Shown here: piece by piece, positions 1 through 6,410 of the stretch
How positions within the stretch are numbered: the first letter of the stretch is position 1
Layout of the letters: the number at the start of each line of letters is the position of its first letter
Source of the DNA: JBDRNE01 sp043812935
Lineage (GTDB): Bacteria > Omnitrophota > Gorgyraeia > Tantalellales > Tantalellaceae
Assembly (NCBI GenBank): GCA_043812935.1
Contig: JBDRLO010000005.1
Span: 1-17,314, forward strand
Reading direction: 5' to 3'
Length of the DNA: 17,314 nt
The notes under the pieces: model-generated
Told to the model about the DNA's origin: nothing
Databases searched by the model: none
Seen by the model: the letters and a program-made list of their open reading frames with translations, nothing else
Program-made: the position numbers and the translations under genes

Positions 1-2843
1 CTATTGATATTTTGACAGATACCTTTATCAATTATAGTTTTGCGAACAAAGAGACGATAGGCGCGTTTATTGAAATGGCGGAGAGAGGAATAGAGCCAGC
101 TGTAAAAGCTCTTGTTCAGGGCGCTATAATAGAGGAAAAATTTTTGCTTGAGCGTGATGAGAAAAAGCTTGAAGATTTTTTAGTTGGAGAAGGGTGGGAA
201 CTTGCGGTTACCGAGTTAACAAATACGATTGAGGATCCCAATGCGATGGATTATAAAAAAATATACAAAGCCACTCGTCTTTTAGAAAAAATGGGAGAAA
301 AAGCTAGAAACGAACGAACTGTAAAAGCGCTTTTAGAACTTCAAAAAAAATGTTTAAAGGGAGTAGCTTATGAAGGAGTAGATAGTTCATACTATAACAT
401 TCAATATAGTACAGAAGACGCTTTGACGGCAATAGGCGGAGAGACTGTGATAAAAAGCCAGTGTGATAGTTATGAAAAAGGGTTGGACGAGAATGAAGAG
501 TTCCCGTATGTTAGTGGGGAATTTAAAAGTGCCGCACGTGTATTAGCAGCGATTGGGGATGAAGCCGTTGATAGCTTAGCAAAGCGATATCCGCTTGGTA
601 TTTATCGAATGGAACATGTCAGGCATCCTAAAGCACAGATTCTTGCTTTGACTGGGATAGTGCAAAACGATGATTGTATAAAAAGCGACCTCGTAGGTTA
701 TAATCCCAAATCAATAATAAAATATGCTAAAAAGTATCTTCAGCAGAAAGTGAAAATTAGAGTAAATCATATCAAAGTTTTACGAATTTTATATGTTGTT
801 TTGAAGGATCATCCTGAATTGTTAACAAAAGACTTAGAGGATTTAGTAGCACGGTTATTATTCGAAAATGGCTATAGCAATGAAGAAAGGCGTAGAGAAG
901 CGGCCAGGGTTTTAGGTTTGTTTAAAACACAAAGTAGTTTAAACGTTTTGTTGCGGTTTATGTTCACAGAAGTTGATCCGAATACAACGAATGGAGGATA
1001 TTTTGAATATGGACACGTAGCGGCGCAACTTGTCAGTAACTGGTTCGATGAACTGGATTCGTTTTTTGTTGAAAAATTGGTAAATCACGAATTTTCGTGT
1101 GTACGGTATAAAACGTTTGAACGATTGAAAATACGCGGGTGTTGTCTAAAAAGGCAGGACGACATAGAGGCAGTAGATCAAATTTTGAATTATCTTTTGA
1201 ATGGTTTATTGAAGGAACAAAATCCTGAAGTAGCACATTATATTGATAAGTTTATATACGAACTTGTAGGAGATGACGATGAAGCGGACAATATAAAACA
1301 GACATTTTTAAAAAAACACGGAGCAATTGTTGAACCGGAAGATATTGTTGTAACTGAGGAAAATAGAAAAAGACTAGTTGAAACATTTTTTAAAAAAGGG
1401 GAACATACATTATACAAATTGGATTTGTTTTCTTTAAAGAATATAGACTCTATTACGGATTTCATTCTGGATTTGTGTAAGTGCCCGGTTGAAATAGCAT
1501 TGTTTGGGGTTATTCCACCTGATGGAAGGATGGAATGGTATTTAACAAAAGGCCACAAGAATAATGTTACATTTTTTCTTTCAAACGATTTAAAGTATAT
1601 CGGTAATAGGACTATTTTGGATTTACACAGTCATAGGGAACATCCGGGAAAGCCAAGTTTCTGGGATGGAAAACATGCTTTGGTGTTGCATCAGATTAGT
1701 GATATGCCTGATCTTATAAGATTTTTTGTTGTTGGTAACAATTCTTTGGAGATCAGCGAATATTATCCTGCCCAGCGTAGTTTATTAGCATTAAAGCGTC
1801 CTCCCGAATATAAAAACATAAAGAAAGAAGAATTAAGCAAGTACATTCAGGAGATTCTGGATAGATATGCTCCCGAGCTAAGTCAAAGAAACTTACCGAA
1901 TATTTCTGCAAATCAAAACGATTGTTTGCTTGTTAACAAAAAGGAAGATGATAACGTCACCAGCGGTACAATTTGCGACGGCAAGCAGGAAGGTTGTATA
2001 GATGGTGGAAATAAGATGGACGGGTCTAGTTCTGCCCGGCTAGTAACGACTAATGAGGATAAGGAAAAGGAAATGGCCTCGATGAATCCTGATTATGTGA
2101 AAACAAGTTCACAAGAAATGTTTAGTTTATTAACAGGTTCAAAAAATACTCAAAGAGCTCCTGTTATAGCCACGCCAAGTACAATTGGATTGGTGATAAA
2201 AGCTGACCCGGGTAAAACCATGGATGAGCTTTTAAAAGAAAATCTGGCAAAGGAATGGAGTATTATTTCACGAAAGGTTGATTTGAAAGTTGCAATAGAA
2301 AGAGGCATAACAATCGATAATACTACGTATGTCATTTGTATTGATGACGGGCGAGATGAAACTTTAACCCGGTTTGCTGAAAACCTTAAAAAGGTGGGGA
2401 ATCCAAAGGCGCAGACTTTTGCATGGGTTTTATCAAATGGAAAAAGAAATGAAAACAATTTGTCAATGAAAGCTCTTAATAATGTTGCTTATGTTGCCGG
2501 GCTGCATGGTGAATATGTTCCGGTTTCGTGGCAGATGCTTGCAGGAGTATTATTCGCGGACCTTATATATTCTAAAACTGTTTCGGATAATTCCGCTGAA
2601 TTTCAGGAAACGATAAACTCGCTTGTAAAGTCAATAATTGAAACTATAAGTTTGATGACGAAAAAAGAGTTCAAAGAATGGGACAATACTTTAGGGGAAA
2701 CACTTCGTTCCGCGAATATTAAAGACATCGAAAAATTGTTTAATGGTGTAAAATTAACGCTTATATTGCCTGCTATTGCGCCTGTAATTCATACCATTGA
2801 AGAATATCAAAAAGCCGATAAAGAAATTCAAACCTCACTTTAA
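1..2843 (+). CDS. HEAT-repeat protein with JAMM/MPN metalloprotease domain, 5' truncated by window edge
   Basis: The frame is open to the window edge. A TTG at 12 could serve as start, but no ribosome site precedes it, so I treat the gene as partial. Numbering below starts at that TTG (943 residues). Residues 1 to about 450 are helical HEAT-like repeats. A JAMM domain follows: Glu494 in P-V-E-I-A-L-F-G, then His539-Ser-His541, Ser549 and Asp552, an exact HxHx7SxxD motif. JAMM proteins are zinc isopeptidases or peptidases that cut ubiquitin-like tails or related substrates; the archaeal AfJAMM has, as I recall, the same spacing (Glu22, His67, His69, Asp80). About 600-715 is a polar, low-complexity linker. 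About 715-943 is a C-terminal module I do not recognise, ending in LILPAIAPV and a charged helix, reminiscent of the tail of the protein at 13154. No ubiquitin-like, E1 or E2 gene lies nearby. JAMM call sure; substrate unknown. Confidence 0.85.
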   Translation, partial: IDILTDTFINYSFANKETIGAFIEMAERGIEPAVKALVQGAIIEEKFLLERDEKKLEDFLVGEGWELAVTELTNTIEDPNAMDYKKIYKATRLLEKMGEKARNERTVKALLELQKKCLKGVAYEGVDSSYYNIQYSTEDALTAIGGETVIKSQCDSYEKGLDENEEFPYVSGEFKSAARVLAAIGDEAVDSLAKRYPLGIYRMEHVRHPKAQILALTGIVQNDDCIKSDLVGYNPKSIIKYAKKYLQQKVKIRVNHIKVLRILYVVLKDHPELLTKDLEDLVARLLFENGYSNEERRREAARVLGLFKTQSSLNVLLRFMFTEVDPNTTNGGYFEYGHVAAQLVSNWFDELDSFFVEKLVNHEFSCVRYKTFERLKIRGCCLKRQDDIEAVDQILNYLLNGLLKEQNPEVAHYIDKFIYELVGDDDEADNIKQTFLKKHGAIVEPEDIVVTEENRKRLVETFFKKGEHTLYKLDLFSLKNIDSITDFILDLCKCPVEIALFGVIPPDGRMEWYLTKGHKNNVTFFLSNDLKYIGNRTILDLHSHREHPGKPSFWDGKHALVLHQISDMPDLIRFFVVGNNSLEISEYYPAQRSLLALKRPPEYKNIKKEELSKYIQEILDRYAPELSQRNLPNISANQNDCLLVNKKEDDNVTSGTICDGKQEGCIDGGNKMDGSSSARLVTTNEDKEKEMASMNPDYVKTSSQEMFSLLTGSKNTQRAPVIATPSTIGLVIKADPGKTMDELLKENLAKEWSIISRKVDLKVAIERGITIDNTTYVICIDDGRDETLTRFAENLKKVGNPKAQTFAWVLSNGKRNENNLSMKALNNVAYVAGLHGEYVPVSWQMLAGVLFADLIYSKTVSDNSAEFQETINSLVKSIIETISLMTKKEFKEWDNTLGETLRSANIKDIEKLFNGVKLTLILPAIAPVIHTIEEYQKADKEIQTSL

Positions 2844-2872
2844 AAATGTTATAGTTATACAAATAAATAGGC

Positions 2873-2901
2873 TTGTTTTTGCGATAAATATATGTCATAA
2901 T
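2873..2901 (+). promoter_or_regulatory. Sigma70-type promoter with extended -10 for the 2968-3589 operon
   Basis: TTGTTT at 2873-2878, a 17-base spacer, and CATAAT at 2896-2901 preceded directly by TGT, the extended -10 form. It lies in the 124-base gap after the HEAT/JAMM gene and about 65 bases before the next start. No clear terminator hairpin separates it from the upstream gene. Confidence 0.5.
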
Positions 2902-2967
2902 CACAAATAATTTATATAAAACTAAGTTTTGCAGGATTAAAAGACGGCGATGAAAAAATGAGTTTCT

Positions 2968-3237
2968 ATGATCAAGAGAACTGAAGTTATAAAAAAATTG
3001 CAGGTATTACGTAATATCGGCCCAAAAACAGCTGAAAAACTATATACTTTGGGAATTATGTCTGCCGATCAAATGAAAAAATCAAATCCTGAAATATTGT
3101 TTGAAAAAATAAAACAAGTTTATAAAAAAGCGGATCCTTGCGAGTTGTATGTTTTTAGGGGCGCGATTCTGGATGTTCCATGGTGGGAATGTAAGGATGT
3201 TAATATGCGAAAAAAAAGAGGGGTAAGAAGGAGGTAA
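2968..3237 (+). CDS. Cdd1-like helix-hairpin-helix protein (pathogenicity locus family)
   Basis: This 89-residue protein matches the Cdd1 / 'pathogenicity locus' family (PF11731), sometimes annotated as mitomycin resistance protein. Visible marks are a helix-hairpin-helix loop, L-R-N-I-G-P-K-T-A-E at about 14-23, followed by L-x-x-L-G-I, and the family signature D-P-C-x-L-x-V-F-R at 56-64 with P-W-W at 71-73. The length is normal. The fold suggests non-specific DNA contact, but the real function of the family is poorly known. The tail is very basic (KKRGVRRR). The start has only a weak ribosome site; two nearby ATGs at 2951 and 2957 are out of frame and stop at once. It ends 7 bases before the DUF3795 gene, so the two are probably co-transcribed. 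Confidence 0.85.
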   Translation: MIKRTEVIKKLQVLRNIGPKTAEKLYTLGIMSADQMKKSNPEILFEKIKQVYKKADPCELYVFRGAILDVPWWECKDVNMRKKRGVRRR

Positions 3238-3244
3238 GGAGAAA

Positions 3245-3589
3245 ATGGAAGAAATGACAGCTTATTGTGGATTAAATTGTTCAAAGTGTGAAGCTTATCT
3301 TGCGACACAGACGGATGATAATGTTAAACGCCAGGATGTAGCGAAGAAATGGTCACAGCAGTACAAGGCGGATATACAGCCGGAGCATATTAATTGTGAT
3401 GGATGTTCAAAGGACGGCAAAAAATTCTTTTTTTGTTTAAATGTGTGTGAACTCCGGAAATGTTGTTTGGAAAAGAATAATGATAATTGCGCTGTATGCG
3501 ATGATTATATGTGTGATAAGCTTGAAAAGTTTGTTAAAATTGCACCACAAGTAAAAGAGGCACTTGAGCAGATCAGAAATAGTGCTTGA
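3245..3589 (+). CDS. DUF3795 cysteine-rich protein
   Basis: A 114-residue soluble protein with twelve cysteines. The N-terminal Y-C-G-L-x-C-x-x-C-x-A-Y (Cys8, Cys12, Cys15) followed by ATQTDD is the hallmark of DUF3795 (PF12675); further cysteine pairs occur as N-C-D-G-C, F-C-L-N-V-C, K-C-C and C-A-V-C. The arrangement suggests metal or iron-sulfur binding, but no member has a function I can name with confidence. The start at 3245 has AAGGAG at 3236-3241 (spacing 3) and a second AAGGAGG at 3228-3234 (spacing 10) lying over the end of the upstream gene, which points to translation linked to the Cdd1-like gene. An alternative start at 3254 would remove only three residues. Confidence 0.85.
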   Translation: MEEMTAYCGLNCSKCEAYLATQTDDNVKRQDVAKKWSQQYKADIQPEHINCDGCSKDGKKFFFCLNVCELRKCCLEKNNDNCAVCDDYMCDKLEKFVKIAPQVKEALEQIRNSA

Positions 3590-3621
3590 GGGCCAGTGAA
3601 TAAGCAGGATAAACAGAGATC

Positions 3622-3650
3622 TTGAAAATACCAAATAAGTCAAGTATACT
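3622..3650 (+). promoter_or_regulatory. Sigma70-type promoter upstream of the GyrI-like gene
   Basis: TTGAAA at 3622-3627, 17-base spacer, TATACT at 3645-3650. It would give a leader of about 155 bases. A second, weaker candidate is TTGTAA at 3722-3727, 17 bases, TATACC at 3745-3750. The -10 elements of both lie in the arms of an inverted repeat (see 3644-3749). Confidence 0.5.
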
Positions 3651-3749
3651 CGCATAAGTGTGATAATGTTTTTATGCCAGTGAAATGCAAGTAAATTATA
3701 AAAATGTTGCAGGGGAGGGTTTTGTAACCGAAGGAAATTCCGAGTATAC
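3644..3749. repeat. Widely spaced inverted repeat GTATACTCG / CGAGTATAC
   Basis: Perfect 9-base arms at 3644-3652 and 3741-3749, centres 97 bases apart. Each arm covers a candidate -10 hexamer. The interval holds small hairpins (GCATAAG with TTTATGC at 3652-3677; TGCAA with TTGCA at 3686-3711; GGTT-TTGT-AACC at 3718-3729). A further pair, TACCCG at 3747-3752 with CGGGTA at 3781-3786, overlaps the right arm. This is either an operator pair or chance in AT-rich DNA. Confidence 0.4.
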
Positions 3750-3811
3750 CCGAGGGGTGTCCGATCGTAATAGTAAAATCCGGGTAAAATGAAAAGGAGG
3801 GGGAGAAGCTT

Positions 3812-4363
3812 ATGAAGGTGTTTGGTATTATAGTGCTTATTCTTGCTGTGTTAATAGGTGGTTTTTTGTTTTATGAGGGAGTTTTTAATCCTGTTAAGGT
3901 AACAGAAGCGGCGATGGGAGATTATTGGGTAGTTTATGAAGGAAATATCGGGCCGTATGAACAGGTAGGTCCGGTAATGGAGAAAATCTACCAAAATTTA
4001 AAGAAAGACGGAATTGATACAACGATAGGGTTTGGCATTTATTATGATAATCCTAAAAATGTTGAAAGGTCAAAATTAAGAAGTGAGGTTGGAGCTGTTC
4101 TTGACGAAAAGGATTATGGGAAAATAAACGATTTAAAATCAAAATATAACGTGAAAGAAATCAAAAAACGAAAAAGTCTTGTAGCAAAGTTTCCGATCAA
4201 AAATACGTTATCTTTTATGGTCGGCCCGATAAAGGTTTATCCGGCTATGGAACAGTATTGTAAAGACAATAAAATAGAAATAGATAAGGTTAAGGATTCG
4301 TATGGTTTGGAACTGTACGATATGAAGAATAAAGAAACAACGTTTATTATGCCTGTTGAATAA
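3812..4363 (+). CDS. Membrane-anchored GyrI-like small-molecule-binding protein
   Basis: A 183-residue protein with one N-terminal membrane segment (about residues 4-22) and then a GyrI-like domain. Recognisable family features are G-x-Y-x-x-V-G-P-V at about 53-61, I-G-F-G-I-Y-Y-D-N-P near 73-82, and L-R-S-E-V-G at about 91-96. GyrI-like domains bind small, often hydrophobic or cationic, ligands; stand-alone versions may act as sensors or hydrolases, while others form the effector domain of MerR or AraC regulators. No DNA-binding domain is present, so regulation of transcription is unlikely. The membrane segment would place the domain on the outer (periplasmic) side if it is an uncleaved signal. 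The ribosome site is strong (AAGGAGG at 3794-3800). The gene stands alone, with its own promoter candidates upstream. Confidence 0.75.
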   Translation: MKVFGIIVLILAVLIGGFLFYEGVFNPVKVTEAAMGDYWVVYEGNIGPYEQVGPVMEKIYQNLKKDGIDTTIGFGIYYDNPKNVERSKLRSEVGAVLDEKDYGKINDLKSKYNVKEIKKRKSLVAKFPIKNTLSFMVGPIKVYPAMEQYCKDNKIEIDKVKDSYGLELYDMKNKETTFIMPVE

Positions 4364-4370
4364 AGGTGTT

Positions 4371-4436
4371 TGCGGGTTGGTTTTGAAAATAAGACGATAG
4401 TTATGAATATGCTTAAATTTTCAGGGCTAACCCGCA
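4371..4436 (+). terminator. Possible terminator, large-loop hairpin
   Basis: TGCGGGTTGG at 4371-4380 pairs with CTAACCCGCA at 4427-4436 (one G-U pair), with a 46-base loop and then TTTATTTGATATTG. It starts 8 bases after the stop codon of the GyrI-like gene. The long loop makes it a weak call. Confidence 0.35.
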
Positions 4437-4585
4437 TTTATTTGATATTGTTGCGCTTATGTTTGAATAATAAGCAGTTATGTTTAAAATGTATAGTGTT
4501 TTTTGAGTTGTAAAAAAACAGAATTATAAAATAATAATTATTTTTGAACCCGCTCTATTCATTTTGAAAGTTTGTGGTAAACTAT
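4437..4585. other. AT-rich intergenic stretch without a gene
   Basis: This is the middle of the 295-base gap between the GyrI-like gene and the small secreted protein. I see no coding frame with a ribosome site. Weak promoter-like pairs exist, for example TTGAGT at 4503-4508 with TATAAA at 4525-4530 (spacer 16), and TTGAAT with TAAAAT just upstream (spacer 16). None is strong enough to call. Confidence 0.4.
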
Positions 4586-4621
4586 CTTACAAAGTCGTAG
4601 GGTAGAATAAGACTTTGTAAG
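4586..4621. repeat. Perfect 11-base inverted repeat upstream of the small Cys-rich gene
   Basis: CTTACAAAGTC at 4586-4596 and GACTTTGTAAG at 4611-4621, separated by 14 bases. One more pair (T4585-A4622) extends the stem. It ends 24 bases before the ribosome site of the gene at 4659. It can be an operator or, if transcribed, a 5'-leader hairpin. There is no U-tract, so it is not a terminator. Confidence 0.6.
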
Positions 4622-4658
4622 AGAATATTTAGATTGCTCGTAAAAAAGGAGGGGATAA

Positions 4659-4904
4659 ATGAAAAACAGGAAATTTTCCGGAATCATTACTGGTATCTGT
4701 GTTGCTTGTTTAGTTATAGGCATGACAGTTTGTGCTAATGCCGGCAACGGAAAAAGTTCTTCCAGTACAGCTGCGCCGAAAAAAGGATTTTTCCAGTGCC
4801 TGTATGATGCCTGTAAAGGCTGCTGCAAAGGAACTAAAGCAAAATCTACATGCAGTAAAGATACAAAGAAAAGTTCTGATTCGGGATCATCATGCAGTAA
4901 ATAA
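4659..4904 (+). CDS. Small secreted cysteine- and lysine-rich protein of unknown function
   Basis: An 81-residue protein that I do not recognise. It has a clear signal peptide: basic start (KNRK), hydrophobic core at about 8-25, and the cleavage motif A-N-A at 26-28. The mature part is about 53 residues, starts with a Gly/Ser-rich stretch, and carries six cysteines: four close together in Q-C-L-Y-D-A-C-K-G-C-C, then one in S-T-C and one in S-S-C near the end. The even number suits disulfides or metal binding in the periplasm or outside. No lipobox is convincing. The ribosome site is strong (AAGGAGG at 4646-4652, spacing 6), and an ideal hairpin follows, so the gene is a compact single-gene unit. 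A 133-residue frame on the opposite strand has no ribosome site and begins inside the terminator; I regard it as a shadow. Confidence 0.75.
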   Translation: MKNRKFSGIITGICVACLVIGMTVCANAGNGKSSSSTAAPKKGFFQCLYDACKGCCKGTKAKSTCSKDTKKSSDSGSSCSK

Positions 4905-4926
4905 TTAAGGTTAAAGAATTCAAACA

Positions 4927-4960
4927 ATGGAGAGGGAAGGCTTAAGCTTTTCCTCTCCAT
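4927..4960 (+). terminator. Hairpin terminator of the small Cys-rich gene
   Basis: Two 17-base arms (4927-4943 and 4944-4960) pair fully in RNA, with two G-U pairs; the centre is AAGGCTTAAGCTTT, leaving a tight TTAA loop. A moderately T-rich run (TTATTTGAAT) follows. It begins 22 bases after the stop codon. Confidence 0.75.
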
Positions 4961-4998
4961 TTATTTGAATAATGCTTGTCAATTCATGCTGTCTCCGG

Positions 4999-5031
4999 GG
5001 TATAATTCTGATTTGTGCTAAAAATTATACC
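4999..5031. repeat. Inverted repeat GGTATAATT / AATTATACC upstream of the efflux operon
   Basis: Perfect 9-base arms at 4999-5007 and 5023-5031 with a 15-base spacer. The left arm contains a consensus TATAAT, with TTGTCA at 4976-4981 but a long 19-base spacing. It could be a regulator site for the tolC-macAB genes that start at 5142, or a leader hairpin. Confidence 0.45.
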
Positions 5032-5053
5032 TGTATTTTGCCTGCGGATGTTG

Positions 5054-5082
5054 TTGCTTGCGCTATATATCTATGATACAAT
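5054..5082 (+). promoter_or_regulatory. Extended -10 promoter for tolC-macA-macB
   Basis: TTGCTT at 5054-5059, 17-base spacer, TACAAT at 5077-5082 preceded by TGA. It would give a leader of about 50 bases before the ATG at 5142. The TTGTCA/TATAAT pair at 4976-5006 is the alternative but has 19-base spacing. Confidence 0.5.
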
Positions 5083-5141
5083 ATTTCAACATTAAAATAT
5101 TACTATAATAATGATATATATTTAGAGAAACTTAACTAAAG

Positions 5142-6410
5142 ATGAAAATTAAGATAATATATGTTTTCTTCAGTATGTGTGTGATATTTGGATCTGGAAT
5201 TGTGTATTCGGAAGAACTTGTTACATGGCCGGAATGTCTTTGTACGGCTACGCAGAATAATCCGGACTTAATCTCAGCGACAGAACAGGTTAAACAGGCC
5301 GGTAAAGATATTGATATTGATATAAGTGATATTTTGCCCCAAATAGATAGTGAAGTTCGAGGTAAAAGAACAAAAGTTAACACAAAAAAAACTGCAAATA
5401 CCTATTCATATACTGTCAGCGCCAGCCAACTTGTTTTTGACGGATTTAAGACATCCAGCGAAATTACAAACGCGTTAAAAACATTCAATTCTAAACGATA
5501 TAACTATGATGTTATTTCTTCTGATGTAAGATTAGGGTTAAGATCTGCTTTTACCGCTTTAATGCGGGCGCAGGCTCTTATTCTGATTACAGAGAATATC
5601 GCAGAGCGAAGAAAACAAAACCTTGAGCTTGTTAAATTGAGGTATGAAGGCGGCAGGGAACATAAAGGAGCTTTTTTGACTGCTCAGGCAGATGTGGCAC
5701 AGGCTGAATTTGAAATCGCGCAAGCCAAAAGAAGTGTTTTATTGTCGCAACGAGAACTGTCGAAAGAACTTGGCCTTGATAAAATGAAATCAATGCAGGT
5801 TGATACGGATTTTTCGCTTATGGGAGATTACAGTGTGAAACCCGAACTTGAAACGCTTGTTCAAACGACTCCGTTTCTTAAAGAATTAATAGCCAAGAAA
5901 GAAGCCGCCGATTATAATCTTAATTCCAAAGAAGCAGATTTTTTCCCGAAAGTTTATGTTGATGGTTCTTTTGGTAGGACAAACAATGACTGGCCGCCAA
6001 AAAAAAATGAATGGTCTGCGGGGTTTTCAGTTGATTTACCGCTATTTGAAGGCGGAAGCCGCGTGTTTGAGGTTTCAAAAGCAAAGTCGGAATTAATGCA
6101 GGCAAAGGCTGAGGAAAAAAGCGGCAGGAATAGTGTATTGGTTACGCTTGAAAGAACCTGGAAAGATTTGCAGGATGCTATAACCGAAGTGTCTGTTAAG
6201 AGAAAGTTTCTTGCGGCAGGAGAAGAACGTGCAAAAATATCCAGAGCCCAGTATGCTACAGGGCTTACATCTTTTAATGATTGGATAATTATAGAGAATA
6301 ATCTTGTGATAGCCCAAAAAGCCTATTTAAATGCGCAGGCGGATATGCTTTATGCTGAAGCGTATTGGATTCAGGCAATAGGAGGAACGTTAGAATATGA
6401 CCAAAAATAA
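5142..6410 (+). CDS. tolC: TolC-family outer-membrane efflux channel protein
   Basis: A 422-residue TolC/OEP family protein (two PF02321 repeats expected). It has a signal peptide (core about 5-20, probable cut near V-Y-S at 21-23), then the long amphipathic helices typical of the family, rich in Gln, Ala and Glu: for example a stretch near 165-200 with repeated AQA-x-x-A-Q-A-E-F-E, and a C-terminal one ending in A-Q-A-D-M-L-Y-A-E-A-Y-W. The segment P-K-V-Y-V-D-G-S-F-G near 267-276 looks like a beta strand, followed by V-D-L-P-L-F-E-G-G-S, the classical start of the second repeat. The channel would sit in the outer membrane and receive cargo from the MacA and MacB proteins encoded next. The ribosome site is weak. 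Its last 14 bases overlap macA. The symbol is by family, not by proven orthology. Confidence 0.9.
   Translation: MKIKIIYVFFSMCVIFGSGIVYSEELVTWPECLCTATQNNPDLISATEQVKQAGKDIDIDISDILPQIDSEVRGKRTKVNTKKTANTYSYTVSASQLVFDGFKTSSEITNALKTFNSKRYNYDVISSDVRLGLRSAFTALMRAQALILITENIAERRKQNLELVKLRYEGGREHKGAFLTAQADVAQAEFEIAQAKRSVLLSQRELSKELGLDKMKSMQVDTDFSLMGDYSVKPELETLVQTTPFLKELIAKKEAADYNLNSKEADFFPKVYVDGSFGRTNNDWPPKKNEWSAGFSVDLPLFEGGSRVFEVSKAKSELMQAKAEEKSGRNSVLVTLERTWKDLQDAITEVSVKRKFLAAGEERAKISRAQYATGLTSFNDWIIIENNLVIAQKAYLNAQADMLYAEAYWIQAIGGTLEYDQK

Noticed and set aside
3644..3786. Known riboswitch upstream of the GyrI-like gene
   Set aside because: The small stems and competing pairs are suggestive, but I see no conserved core of a known riboswitch class, and the left closing arm overlaps the likely -10 box, so it would not be in the transcript.
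4559..4960. 133-residue reading frame on the minus strand opposite the small Cys-rich gene
   Set aside because: It lacks a ribosome site, begins inside the terminator hairpin, and runs across the inverted repeat and promoter-side DNA; the + strand gene has a strong ribosome site and a signal peptide.
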